Assembly (NCBI RefSeq): GCF_025264685.1
Contig: NZ_CP073721.1
Span: 983,001-1,047,000 of the forward strand
DNA: 64,000 nucleotides
Direction of reading: 5' to 3'
Source of the DNA: Dactylosporangium roseum
Lineage (GTDB): Bacteria; Actinomycetota; Actinomycetes; Mycobacteriales; Micromonosporaceae
Below, piece by piece: positions 45,567 to 54,118 of the stretch; position 1 is the first letter of the stretch, and each line of letters begins with the position of its first letter. The notes under the pieces were generated by a model. That model saw only the letters and a list, made by a program, of their open reading frames with translations. It was not told the origin of the DNA and made no database searches. The translations under genes were made by a program, and so were the position numbers.

Positions 45567-46015
45567 CGGGTCGGCCCGCCGTGCCGGCGCATGAACAACT
45601 CTTCGGCTTCCGCGGCCTCCTGCTCGGCCCTCACGCGTGCTGCTTCGGCTGCCTGGGCTGCCCCGGCAACCCTCGCCGACGCCCCTCCGAGAACGACTTG
45701 AATGTCGGCCGCCGAAAGCTCGTCGCCTTTCCGGTAGGCGACCACCACGTCTTGCGCGGCCTGGGCCATCACGCCGGCGTTGTGGATCAACGTGTCCAGG
45801 AAGGTCATGGCGGCGTTGAGTTGAGCGTTGTACTTCACCGCGGCTGCCTGTACCGCTGGACTGCCGCTCCTCGTGCCGAACGCCGGGTACCACGTCAGGA
45901 TCTGTTTGATGCGCTCGCTCGTCGGCGCCATGTCCTTTTCGACGTCTGACTTCAGTTGTGCGCCGAAAGCCATCACCCCGGCTGTGTTGATCTCGAAACC
46001 CTGTCCGTTGCCCAC
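45563..46015 (-). CDS. WXG100-like/EspC-like small helical protein
   Basis: A 150-residue all-helical protein: MGNGQGFEINTAGVMAFGAQ, a second long helix (SGSPAVQAAAVKYNAQLNAAMTFLDTLI) and a final charged helix rich in Ala, Glu and Arg. A strict WXG is absent; WYPAFGTRSG occupies the turn. It fits an ESX-secreted partner that pairs with the PPE-like protein encoded next (ATGA overlap). GTG start with GGAGG immediately upstream. First gene of the three-gene type VII cassette. Confidence 0.75.
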   Translation of the reverse strand: MGNGQGFEINTAGVMAFGAQLKSDVEKDMAPTSERIKQILTWYPAFGTRSGSPAVQAAAVKYNAQLNAAMTFLDTLIHNAGVMAQAAQDVVVAYRKGDELSAADIQVVLGGASARVAGAAQAAEAARVRAEQEAAEAEELFMRRHGGPTR

Positions 46016-46159
46016 GGTCCCCTCCGGTCCCCCGTGTATTGATGAACCTCAAGGTAGCGGACCGGCGGTAGTCATGGCGTCCCTGTGAGTCACGGTCTTG
46101 CGGCGTTCAGCCCGTGAAGGGCGATACAGCCGTCGGCGAATGGCAGTACAAAGGACAGC

Positions 46160-47029
46160 ATGTCGATCGACGGCGTCACCCGGGAACTGCTTGTGCGCTA
46201 TCTGGATACGTGGGCGCCCGGCAGCCTGCACTCGGCGCACGGCGCGACCTTCCTCTACGCGTCGGGCACCGCGCTCGACCACACCACCGGCGAGGCGGCC
46301 GTGCGTGCGCTGGCCGAGTTCGCCGACCGTCTTCGCGGCCGGCGGCTGTCGCTGCTGTTCGTCGCGCCCGGCGTCGAAGGTCTCCAGGACCGGCTCCAGC
46401 AGGTGCAGCGCGAGCTGCAGACCCCCGCCGAGCTCGCTGTCCACGTCGTCCCCGGTGCCGCGGTCGCGCCGGTGCTCAAGGCGGCGGGCGCGGCGGCCGG
46501 GCCTCTGCTCGCGATGGTCGACGACGGCATTCCGAAAGCCTTCACCGCAAAACCGGCCGAGGTGCTGGCAACGGCCCCCGCCGGCACCTGGCCCTCCCAG
46601 CGGCGGGAGCTGCGGGAGCGGGGCTTCGAGCTGACCGCCGGTGTCGAGCTGGTCGAAGGGGCGAACGAGCTGCTCGTCGCCTTCGGCACCCGTTCGGCGA
46701 AGAGCCTGGAGGCCTTCAAGAACGAGATGTGGGCCCTCGACGAGTTCGCGGGTGTGCAGTATCGCGACCCGGGGGACCCGGAGGGCCACCTCATGGACAT
46801 CTCGCTCGAGCCGAACCCGGGCGCACTGCGTCGCGAGCTCCTCGACACCCTGCGCGCCGGGCCGAAGACGGTCACCGAGCTCAAACGGTTTGCTCTGACC
46901 GACACCGTGTATCGCGCCGCCGATGCGCAGAAGGTGGTCACGGCGCTGCTGCACACGGGCGCCGTGACCCGAAGCCCTGAGGCGGGACGCCTCGGCGGCG
47001 ACGTCGTCATCCGACTGCCCGGCGGATGA
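46160..47029 (+). CDS. Hypothetical protein, possibly TcmP-like
   Basis: A 289-residue soluble protein of uncertain family. Its layout recalls three-Cys-motif partner (TcmP) proteins: an N-terminal helix TRELLVRYLDTW, an YASGTALDHTTGEAAVRAL segment where TcmP has its FAGPG loop, a LSLLFVAPG strand, LLAMVDDGI, and a FKNEMWALDEFAG stretch like the MKxAMW motif. The C-terminal 70 residues look like a winged helix (TVTELKRFALTDTVYRAADAQKVVTALLHTG is the core). The loop Gly and acidic residues differ, so activity is doubtful. AAAGGA precedes the ATG. The 3' end overlaps the convergent peptidase gene by 23 bp. Confidence 0.6.
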   Translation: MSIDGVTRELLVRYLDTWAPGSLHSAHGATFLYASGTALDHTTGEAAVRALAEFADRLRGRRLSLLFVAPGVEGLQDRLQQVQRELQTPAELAVHVVPGAAVAPVLKAAGAAAGPLLAMVDDGIPKAFTAKPAEVLATAPAGTWPSQRRELRERGFELTAGVELVEGANELLVAFGTRSAKSLEAFKNEMWALDEFAGVQYRDPGDPEGHLMDISLEPNPGALRRELLDTLRAGPKTVTELKRFALTDTVYRAADAQKVVTALLHTGAVTRSPEAGRLGGDVVIRLPGG

Positions 47030-49106
47030 AGTCGAGCTCGAGGCGCAGCAGCTTTTCGGCGAGTCCGCCGGCCGCCATGTGGGTCGCGCCGGTCAGCGGG
47101 ATCATCGAGTGCGGCCGGCCGGAGGCGAGCAGGGCCGCGGAGAGCCGCAACGTGTGCGCGGCCACGACGTTGTCGTCGACCAGGCCGTGGACCAGCAGCA
47201 TCGGCCGGGCGTCATCGGGCCGCACCGGCGGCTCGGCCGCCAGCTCGATGAGCGAGTTGTGGGCGTAGACCTCGGGTGCGTCGGCCGGCAGCCCGAGATA
47301 CCGCTCGGTGTAGGCGGTGTCGTAGAGACTCCAGTCGGTGACGGGCGCGCCGACGACCGCGCAGCGGTACACGTCAGGCCGGCGCAGCACACCGAGCGCG
47401 GACAGCCACCCGCCGAAGGACCAGCCGCGGATCGCCACCCGCTCCAGGTCGAGGTCGGGATGCTTGTCCGCGAGGGCCTGCAGCGCGTCGACCTGGTCGG
47501 CCAGGATGACGTCCGAGAACCGCCGGTGGATCGCCTTCTCGAAGCTGGGAGCCACGCCGGGCGTGCCGCGGTTGTCGATCGACACGACCGCGAACCCGGC
47601 GTCGGCCCACCACTGCTTCTCCTGCCACCGTGCCCGTGCGGCGACCACCTCCTGGTGCCCCGGCCCGCCGTAGATCGACACGAGCACCGGCAGGCGTCGC
47701 CCGGACACGTGCCCGCGCGGATAGAGGACCCCGGTGGGGAGGCGCCGGTCGGTGACCCGCTCGAGCGCGGGTCTCGGCGCATATGGGGGATCGGCCGCGA
47801 GTGACGAGATCTCGCCGATGACCTCGTCGTCGTGATGGATGCGGTACCGCCAGCCGCCGTGCTCCAGCGTCTGTGAGCCGATGACGAGGGTGCGACCGGC
47901 CGCCTGCGCCAGATGCCACCCAGGCTCCGTCGAGAGCCGCTGTGCCTGGGCACTCGAATGGGTGACCGGAATGCGGAAGACGTGCTGCTCGCTGGGTTCC
48001 CCTTCGCTGGCCTCGACGACGAGGTCGCCGTCGAGGCGGCCGGCGACGCGTCGCACGTACAAGTTGGGGGGTGTTATCAGACTGCCGTCGGCGAAGAGGC
48101 AGCGGGCGTCGTAACCGTCATGGGCGAGCTCGCCGCCGACCAGCACACGTCCGTCGTTGAGATGTGCGGGCGTGCCCGGCACCGGTTCCACCCAACGCGG
48201 GTCGGCCAGCTCGGCGTGCACCTGCGTCTCCCCGGTGCGGGGGTCGACGGCGATGACGAGGCCGTGCTGCTGGAGGCGGCGCAGCACCGTCAGCAGCGGT
48301 CCGCTCGACTCCGACCAGGCGGCCGCGACGAGATACGGATAGGTCTCCCGGTCCCAGTGGACGTCGACCCAGCCGCCGTCGAGGTCGAGAACGTGCAGAG
48401 TGACCTTGGCGTTGGTCGACCCGGCGTGCGGGTAGGCCACGGTGGTCGGCGGCTGCTCCGGCATCGACGGGTCGTGCAGATGCCAGCGGGCCACCCTCGA
48501 CTCGTCGACCCGGGCGGCCAGGATGCTGCGGCCGTCGGGGGACCACCAGTGCCCCCGGTAGCGGTGGAACTCCTCGGCCGCGATGAACTCCGCCATGCCC
48601 CACGTGACGCCGTCCTCGCCGGCGAGCAGGGCGTCGGTGCCGTCAGGCTGGATGACGCGCAGCGCGCCACCGGTGACATAAGCGATCCGGCGCCCTGCCG
48701 GATCGGGCCTGGGGTCGACGACCGGCCCCGCGGTGGGCAGCTCGGCGACATCACCGGTGGTGAGATCGGCGCGGAACAGCCGGCCGCCGAGCGGGAAGGC
48801 CGCGATCACGCCGGCGTCGTCGAGCGCGAACGAGCCGATCCCGCCCGCCGACAGCCTCAGTCGCTCGCGCAACGCGCGCTCTGCGGGCGGTAGGTCGGTC
48901 TGGTCCTCTCGCAACAGCGTGGCCGGGTCGGCCAGCCGGCGCTCGGTGCGGGAGGCGACGTCATAGACCCACAGGGCGTCGCTCGGATCCTCCGGGCCGG
49001 AGGAACGCAGGAACACCACCCGCGCACCGTCCTGGGTCACCGTGACGGCCCGGGGTGCGCCATAGGAGAAACGTCGGGTACGTGCGGCCAACTCCGGATA
49101 GTCCAC
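47007..49106 (-). CDS. S9 family (dipeptidyl peptidase IV-like) prolyl oligopeptidase
   Basis: A 699-residue peptidase with an N-terminal β-propeller (about 20-440, including AAEEFHRYRGHWWSPDG, the double-Glu loop that binds the substrate N-terminus in DPPIV) and a C-terminal α/β-hydrolase domain. The catalytic Ser is in RGWSFGGW, the Asp in HGLVDDNV and the His in GATHM. No signal peptide is seen, so it is probably cytoplasmic and removes N-terminal dipeptides. GTG 49106 is chosen because family-like sequence begins there (VDYPELAAR); the ORF runs to 49304. Divergent from mshB. Confidence 0.9.
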   Translation of the reverse strand: MDYPELAARTRRFSYGAPRAVTVTQDGARVVFLRSSGPEDPSDALWVYDVASRTERRLADPATLLREDQTDLPPAERALRERLRLSAGGIGSFALDDAGVIAAFPLGGRLFRADLTTGDVAELPTAGPVVDPRPDPAGRRIAYVTGGALRVIQPDGTDALLAGEDGVTWGMAEFIAAEEFHRYRGHWWSPDGRSILAARVDESRVARWHLHDPSMPEQPPTTVAYPHAGSTNAKVTLHVLDLDGGWVDVHWDRETYPYLVAAAWSESSGPLLTVLRRLQQHGLVIAVDPRTGETQVHAELADPRWVEPVPGTPAHLNDGRVLVGGELAHDGYDARCLFADGSLITPPNLYVRRVAGRLDGDLVVEASEGEPSEQHVFRIPVTHSSAQAQRLSTEPGWHLAQAAGRTLVIGSQTLEHGGWRYRIHHDDEVIGEISSLAADPPYAPRPALERVTDRRLPTGVLYPRGHVSGRRLPVLVSIYGGPGHQEVVAARARWQEKQWWADAGFAVVSIDNRGTPGVAPSFEKAIHRRFSDVILADQVDALQALADKHPDLDLERVAIRGWSFGGWLSALGVLRRPDVYRCAVVGAPVTDWSLYDTAYTERYLGLPADAPEVYAHNSLIELAAEPPVRPDDARPMLLVHGLVDDNVVAAHTLRLSAALLASGRPHSMIPLTGATHMAAGGLAEKLLRLELDFIRRAVG

Positions 49107-49236
49107 CCCGGAATGTTTACTCGATCGCGGCGGATTGTCATGTGACCGAACCGGAAGGTGACACAGGGTTGTCTCGTGATCACGCAACTGGTGGCCGTGG
49201 GGAGAAGTGTCGGCCGGAGGCCGTAGAGTTGCTCCC

Positions 49237-50181
49237 GTGAGTGCTCGGAGCATCCTTTTCGTCCACGCGCACCCCGACGACGAGTCGATGGGGACCGGCG
49301 CCACGATGGCGCGCTATGCGGCTGACGGTGCCCACGTCACCCTCATCACCTGCACTCTCGGTGAGGAGGGTGAGATCCACGTGCCGGCGCTGGCCGGGCT
49401 CGCCGCCGCCGAGGCCGACCAACTCGGTGGTTACCGCATCACCGAGCTGGCCGAGGCGTGTCGCCTGCTCGGGGTCACCGACCACCGGTTCCTCGGCGGG
49501 GCGGGGCGATACCGGGACTCCGGCATGATGGACACGCCGGCCAACAAGCACCCCCGGGCGTTTTGGGGCGCCGACCTGGACTCGGCCGCGGCCGAGCTGC
49601 TCGAGGTGATCCGCGAGGTGCGCCCGCAGGTCGCGGTGACCTACGACCCCAACGGGTTCTACGGGCATCCCGACCACATCCAGGCCCACCGGGTGCTGAT
49701 GCGTGCCGTCGAGCTCGCCGAGGCCGAGGGGACTGCCCCGGAGAAGGTGTACTGGACGGCGGTGCCGCGCAGCGTCCTGGAAGCGGGCATGCGCGAGTTC
49801 CGCGATTCGTCGGACAACCCGTTCGCCGACGTCGAGCGGGCGGAAGACCTGCCGTTCGGCTCTGCCGACGAGGTCATCGCCGCCCGGGTCGACGCACACG
49901 AGTTCGCCGAGGAGAAGACGGCCGCGCTGCGGGCGCACGCGACGCAGATCCCGCAGACCTCCTGGCTGTTCTCCATCGCGGGCAACTTCGGCGCCGAGTT
50001 CATGGGCGTGGAGTATTACCAGTTGGCGCGTGGCGAGAAGGGACCCGGCGTCGGTCCGCACGGCTGGGAGGAAGACCTGTTCGCCGGCCTGGACGTCGAC
50101 CCGCCGAGGACCCCCGGCCCGCGGGCGGGCGAGGTCGTGGCGGCGGAGGCCGGCGTATCACTGGAGGCCACGGCATCGTGA
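49237..50181 (+). CDS. mshB: N-acetyl-1-D-myo-inositol-2-amino-2-deoxy-alpha-D-glucopyranoside deacetylase
   Basis: A 314-residue zinc deacetylase, the second committed step of mycothiol biosynthesis, making GlcN-Ins. Zinc residues are His12 and Asp15 in HAHPDDES and His147 in GHPDHIQAH (His144-His147 region). Mycothiol is the actinobacterial substitute for glutathione. The start is GTG 49237 ([13 protein letters not shown]). The stop overlaps the next GTG by 4 bp, and the order mshB followed by a small membrane protein gene is as in mycobacteria (Rv1170-Rv1171). Confidence 0.95.
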   Translation: MSARSILFVHAHPDDESMGTGATMARYAADGAHVTLITCTLGEEGEIHVPALAGLAAAEADQLGGYRITELAEACRLLGVTDHRFLGGAGRYRDSGMMDTPANKHPRAFWGADLDSAAAELLEVIREVRPQVAVTYDPNGFYGHPDHIQAHRVLMRAVELAEAEGTAPEKVYWTAVPRSVLEAGMREFRDSSDNPFADVERAEDLPFGSADEVIAARVDAHEFAEEKTAALRAHATQIPQTSWLFSIAGNFGAEFMGVEYYQLARGEKGPGVGPHGWEEDLFAGLDVDPPRTPGPRAGEVVAAEAGVSLEATAS

Positions 50182-50876
50182 GGACGAAGCGCGGCCGCCC
50201 GCAGGCGAGGAACACCGCGACCCTGGCGGAGCCCGGGACGAGCGCGGCCGACGACCTGCCGAACGGCCGGGAGGACGTCGAGATCAACGCCGTCGCCGGC
50301 GAGGTCGCGGAGCCGGGTTCCGCGCCGGGGGAGGTCGTCGTGACATTCGATGAGGGGGCGGGTGACGAGTCCCAGCGGGTGCGCCGCGAGCTGCCGCCAC
50401 GCTGGGCGAAGCGGCTCGACGTGGGCATCACCGTCGCCGGGCTGGTCGTGGCGACGCTGCTGGCGTTGGCGCTCGCGATCGTCGAGGCGTTTCTGGCGCC
50501 GCTCCGGCTGAACGGTTCCGGCATGCGGCTGCCGATCTCGCTCGTGCTGGCGTTGGTCACCAATCCGCTGCTGGGGTGGTTCGCGTTCGTGACGACCGGG
50601 AAACGGCTCGCGGCGCTGCTGCCCGCCGCGGCCTGGTGCGTGGTGTGGATTCTGGCGGCGGCCCGAACCTCCGAGGGTGACCTGCTGATCGCCGACAGCA
50701 ACTGGGTCGGCCTGCTGACGCTGTTCGCCGGGCCGATGGCGTTCGCGATCGGCATCTACGTGGCGGCGCTGCGCCGGCGCACGGACCTGGCCGGGGCCGG
50801 AGCGAGAGGTGGCGCACCGGGTAGCACAGCCGGCGGCGGCCAGGTGGGCGGCAACGCGCCGCACGGTCAAGGATGA
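50178..50876 (+). CDS. DUF6113-type membrane protein
   Basis: A 232-residue protein with a charged, disordered N-terminus (about 1-75) and four membrane helices (about 85-110, 118-137, 145-170 and 178-200), followed by a Gly-rich tail. GTG start inside the GTGA overlap with mshB suggests coupled expression. Function unknown. The family name is from memory of genes following mshB; membrane topology is seen in the sequence. Confidence 0.75.
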   Translation: MRTKRGRPQARNTATLAEPGTSAADDLPNGREDVEINAVAGEVAEPGSAPGEVVVTFDEGAGDESQRVRRELPPRWAKRLDVGITVAGLVVATLLALALAIVEAFLAPLRLNGSGMRLPISLVLALVTNPLLGWFAFVTTGKRLAALLPAAAWCVVWILAAARTSEGDLLIADSNWVGLLTLFAGPMAFAIGIYVAALRRRTDLAGAGARGGAPGSTAGGGQVGGNAPHGQG

Positions 50877-51037
50877 CGCCTGTCGATGGCCGAGCGAGAC
50901 CCAGCGAACTCCAAGGCGGCGGGGCCTTGCGCCACGGAGCGTGGACAGGTAGACACGTTCCCTGCGTAGCGCCGAACGGGTCCGCTGTGTGCGCGGCGCC
51001 GGATCGATCACGGGGCGAGTGGTGACGGAGGCTTGCG

Positions 51038-51502
51038 ATGAAGCAACGGTGGCTGCCGGCCGGCCTCATTGCGATGGGCCTCTTCCTGGTCAACGTCATC
51101 GCGCGGCTGGTGGTGCGGTTCGCCGCCGAGAGCGACGACGACAAGCAGGTCACGATCGGGTTGTGGGCGTTGATCGCGGTCGGGGCGGTCATGATCCCGG
51201 TCGCGTTCTGGTACGGGCGGCGGCACCCGATGCTCCGGGTCATCGGCGATCTCGGGCTCGCTGTTGTGGTCGCCTGCCTGCTGGCGGTGCTGATCGGACC
51301 GTTCGTGTCGGGTGTGGCGCCGTTCAGCAACGGGGTCGGTCTGGTCTTCCGGCAGTTCTTCTACTTCGTCGGGCTCTCCGCGATCGGTGCGGTGTTCGGG
51401 CTGCTCGCGCTGATGACGATGGGGCTGGACCATCGCTCGCAGTCCTGGAAGCGATACATCCAGCGGGTCGGGACCAACCCCCGCAAGGGCGTCCGACGCT
51501 AG
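51038..51502 (+). CDS. Small membrane protein, function unknown
   Basis: A 154-residue protein with four hydrophobic segments (about 6-26, 40-60, 68-90 and 108-130) and a basic tail (HRSQSWKRYIQRVGTNPRKGVRR). GGAGG lies 7 nt before the ATG. I do not recognise the family. Its stop overlaps the convergent GNAT gene by 4 bp. Confidence 0.75.
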   Translation: MKQRWLPAGLIAMGLFLVNVIARLVVRFAAESDDDKQVTIGLWALIAVGAVMIPVAFWYGRRHPMLRVIGDLGLAVVVACLLAVLIGPFVSGVAPFSNGVGLVFRQFFYFVGLSAIGAVFGLLALMTMGLDHRSQSWKRYIQRVGTNPRKGVRR

Positions 51503-52467
51503 CCGGGAAATTGTCGGCCAGGAGGGATGGCGAGGCGCCGCGACGAGTAGGTGTGGTGCACCGTGAAACCCAGGCGGTCGTACAGCGCCACTGCCGGGGT
51601 GTTCCGCTGCTCCACTTGCAGGTAGCAGTCCTGCGCACCCAGGTCCGACGCCCACGCGGCCAGCGTCCGGACCAGGCGTTGAGCCAGGCCCCGGCGGCGG
51701 AACCGGTCGTCCACACCGATCAGGGACAGGCCCAGCCAGCGGCCGTCAGGGTCCGCCACGCAGCCGCGGGCGGTGGCGCGGAGGGTGCCGCTCTGGTCGT
51801 ACCACTCCCCGAATCGGACCTCGGAAACGTCGGTCAGCACATCGCGCGCGGCCGGAGGGAGCGGGCCCTTGCGGCCGGCCACCGTCGTCAGCCACTCCTC
51901 CGAGGGTGACGTGGCGAGGACGATCTCGCCGTCGATCGAGGGTGAGAGGTCGGCCAGGCGTGCCACCATCATCTGGGTCACCGGCATCGCCGTCCAGCCG
52001 CGCCGCGCCAACTCGTCGTCCAGGCGTTGGAACAGCGGCACGGGGACGCTCATCGCCGGTGGGAGGCCACGCTCGCGGTACCACTCCTCGACAAACGCGA
52101 TCGCCTCGTCCTGCGGCAGGTCGGGGGAGCCGATCGCCAGCGCCGAGTTGCCTCGCTGCGTCCAGCCGTCCGTTGCCCGCAGGATCCAGTCGCCGAGGGT
52201 GGCGCGCTCCTTCGGCGGCCAGCCGGCCGCGGCCGCGTGCTCGATCGCCTCGGTCGGCGTAAACCGCCGGCGGGCAGGCACAACCTTCGCCCGGGCGATC
52301 TCATTGGTTGGTACGCGCACCGCGCCCGTCCGTGCACGCACTGTGAGATGCGTCTCCGTAGCTTCGACGAGGTAGCCTAGAATGTCGGAAAATACCGGTC
52401 GTGCGTCACGGATGCCGGCGAAACGACGCACCACAACGCGTTGTCCGACATGTTGTGGCCCGAGCAC
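51499..52467 (-). CDS. GNAT family N-acetyltransferase with N-terminal β-barrel-like domain
   Basis: A 322-residue protein. Residues about 1-70 form a small β-rich domain (GQRVVVRRFAGIRDARPVFSDILGYLVEA). Two GNAT halves follow, the C-terminal one (about 210-322) with the acetyl-CoA loop VDDRFRRRGLAQRLV and YDRLGFTVHHTY. GTG 52467 is chosen because GGGAGGT lies 5 nt upstream; the ORF continues to 52650. It is divergent from fdxA. The arrangement resembles the mycobacterial GNAT protein Rv0428c, by memory. Substrate unknown. Confidence 0.83.
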   Translation of the reverse strand: MLGPQHVGQRVVVRRFAGIRDARPVFSDILGYLVEATETHLTVRARTGAVRVPTNEIARAKVVPARRRFTPTEAIEHAAAAGWPPKERATLGDWILRATDGWTQRGNSALAIGSPDLPQDEAIAFVEEWYRERGLPPAMSVPVPLFQRLDDELARRGWTAMPVTQMMVARLADLSPSIDGEIVLATSPSEEWLTTVAGRKGPLPPAARDVLTDVSEVRFGEWYDQSGTLRATARGCVADPDGRWLGLSLIGVDDRFRRRGLAQRLVRTLAAWASDLGAQDCYLQVEQRNTPAVALYDRLGFTVHHTYSSRRLAIPPGRQFPG

Positions 52468-52573
52468 GATCGACCTCCCGTGAACCTGGATACTAGGCTC
52501 GTACCGCCGCGGTAGGGACGCGGCGGGGTTCGCCAACCACGTTGGCAGCCTCAGGTGCGAAAGAGGGCGACCC

Positions 52574-52900
52574 GTGACATACATCATCGCCGAGCCTTGC
52601 GTGGACCTGCTCGACAAGGCCTGCATCGAAGAGTGCCCTGTCGACTGCATCTACGAGGGCAACCGCATGCTCTACATCCATCCGGATGAGTGCGTGGACT
52701 GCGGTGCCTGCGAGCCGGTGTGCCCGGTCGAGGCGATCTTCTACGAGGACGACGTCCCGGAGAAGTGGAAGGACTTCGTCGGCGCCAACTACACGTTCTT
52801 CGACGAGCTGGGCTCGCCTGGTGGCGCCTCCAAGGTGGGCAAGATCGAGAAGGACGCGCCGTTCGTCGCAGCCCTGCCGCCTCAGGAGCACGACCACTGA
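52574..52900 (+). CDS. fdxA: 7Fe ferredoxin
   Basis: A 108-residue electron carrier with one [3Fe-4S] and one [4Fe-4S] cluster. Ligand Cys occur at 9, 17, 21, 25 and 40, 43, 46, 50 in the FdxA pattern (an extra spacing in the first set). The C-terminal extension after residue 60 is typical of actinobacterial FdxA/FdxC. The GTG start follows GAGGGCGACCC. It may be reduced by the ferredoxin-NADP reductase encoded at 5.9 kb. The stop codon overlaps the probable dapC start. Confidence 0.95.
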   Translation: MTYIIAEPCVDLLDKACIEECPVDCIYEGNRMLYIHPDECVDCGACEPVCPVEAIFYEDDVPEKWKDFVGANYTFFDELGSPGGASKVGKIEKDAPFVAALPPQEHDH

Positions 52901-54006
52901 CCAGCACCGTCTCCGCACAAGCCCGGCGCGCGTTAGCAGCCGGGCTGCCGGACTTTCCGTGGGACCGGCTCGAGCCGGCCAAGGCAGCCGCTGCCAAGCA
53001 TCCCGACGGGCTGGTCGACTTGTCGATCGGCACGCCGGTCGACCCCGTGCCCGCGGTCATCCGCGCGGCACTGGCCGACGCGTCCGACGCGCCCGGCTAT
53101 CCGCTGACCGCCGGCACACCCGGGCTGCGCGAAGCGATCCGTGGCTGGGTGGCCCGCTGGTGCGAGCCGTCCGGCGACGGGTTCGGCGTGCTGCCGACCA
53201 TCGGCTCGAAGGAGCTGGTGGCCTGGCTGCCGACGCTGCTCGGGATCGGCCCGGGCGACACGGTGGTCATCCCGCGGGTGTGCTACCCGACGTATGAGGT
53301 CGGCGTCCAGCTTTCGGGCGCCACGGTCGTGCGCGCCGACTCGCTGACCTCGGTCGGCCCGGCCCGGGTCCGCCTGGTCTGGGTGAACTCGCCGTCGAAC
53401 CCGACCGGCCGGGTCCTGCCACCCGCGCACCTGCGCAAGGTCGTCGACTGGGCGCGCGAGCGCGGCGCGATCGTGGCGAGCGACGAGTGTTACCTGCCGC
53501 TGTCTTGGGAGTCGTCGCCGGTGTCGATCCTGTCGGTCTGCGACGGGTCGTTCGACAACGTCCTCGCCGTCCACTCGCTCTCGAAACGCTCCAACCTCGC
53601 CGGGTATCGCGCGGGCTTCGTCGCCGGCGACCCGGCGCTGGTCGACGAGTTGCTGCAGGTGCGCAAGCACTCCGGCATGATCGTCCCCGCCCCCGTGCAG
53701 GCAGCCATGGTGGCCGCCCTCGGGGACGAGGCCCACGTCGAGGAGCAACGGGAGCGGTATGCGCGACGCAGGGTCGTCCTCCGCACCGCCTTCGAGCGCG
53801 CCGGCTTCACGGTCGAGCACTCCGAGGCCGGCCTGTACCTCTGGCTGACCCGGGGCGAGGACTCCTGGTCGACGGTCGACTGGCTGGCCGAGCGCGGCAT
53901 CCTGGCAGCTCCCGGCGCCTTCTACGGCCCGGCGGGGGAGCGGCACGTGCGGGTCGCGCTGACCGCGAGCGACGAGCGGGTCGCGGCGGCGGCCGCCCGC
54001 CTGTAG
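52897..54006 (+). CDS. dapC: Succinyldiaminopimelate transaminase
   Basis: A 369-residue class I PLP aminotransferase for the succinylase branch of lysine/DAP synthesis. Motifs: VWVNSPSNPTGRVLP, DECYLPL, and SLSKRSNLAGYRAG with the PLP lysine. Conservation starts at LPDFPWDRLEPAKA, and no ATG, GTG or TTG exists between that and the fdxA coding region. The best start is CTG 52897, which overlaps the fdxA stop as CTGA and has AGGAG 8 nt upstream. Coupled to fdxA as in mycobacteria (Rv1177-Rv1178). Confidence 0.9.
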   Translation: MTSTVSAQARRALAAGLPDFPWDRLEPAKAAAAKHPDGLVDLSIGTPVDPVPAVIRAALADASDAPGYPLTAGTPGLREAIRGWVARWCEPSGDGFGVLPTIGSKELVAWLPTLLGIGPGDTVVIPRVCYPTYEVGVQLSGATVVRADSLTSVGPARVRLVWVNSPSNPTGRVLPPAHLRKVVDWARERGAIVASDECYLPLSWESSPVSILSVCDGSFDNVLAVHSLSKRSNLAGYRAGFVAGDPALVDELLQVRKHSGMIVPAPVQAAMVAALGDEAHVEEQRERYARRRVVLRTAFERAGFTVEHSEAGLYLWLTRGEDSWSTVDWLAERGILAAPGAFYGPAGERHVRVALTASDERVAAAAARL

Positions 54007-54030
54007 GGGCGCGGCCCTCCCCGTCGCAAC

Positions 54031-54099
54031 GATCATGCAGTTGTGGTGCCCCAAAAGCCGGACATTCTGGGAGTTTCGGGGCACCACAACTGCATGATC
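54031..54099. repeat. Dispersed palindromic repeat, family 2, copy b
   Basis: Two perfect 22-nt arms (54031-54052 and 54078-54099, GATCATGCAGTTGTGGTGCC and CC) around a 25-nt loop. The loop, read on the reverse strand (ACTCCCAGAATGTCCGGCTTT), matches the loop of copy a at 32.3 kb (GCTCCCTGAATGCCCGGTTT). It sits between convergent dapC and dapD and may act as a bidirectional terminator. Confidence 0.85.
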
Positions 54100-54118
54100 A
54101 ACGCGAATGGGAAGGGGG

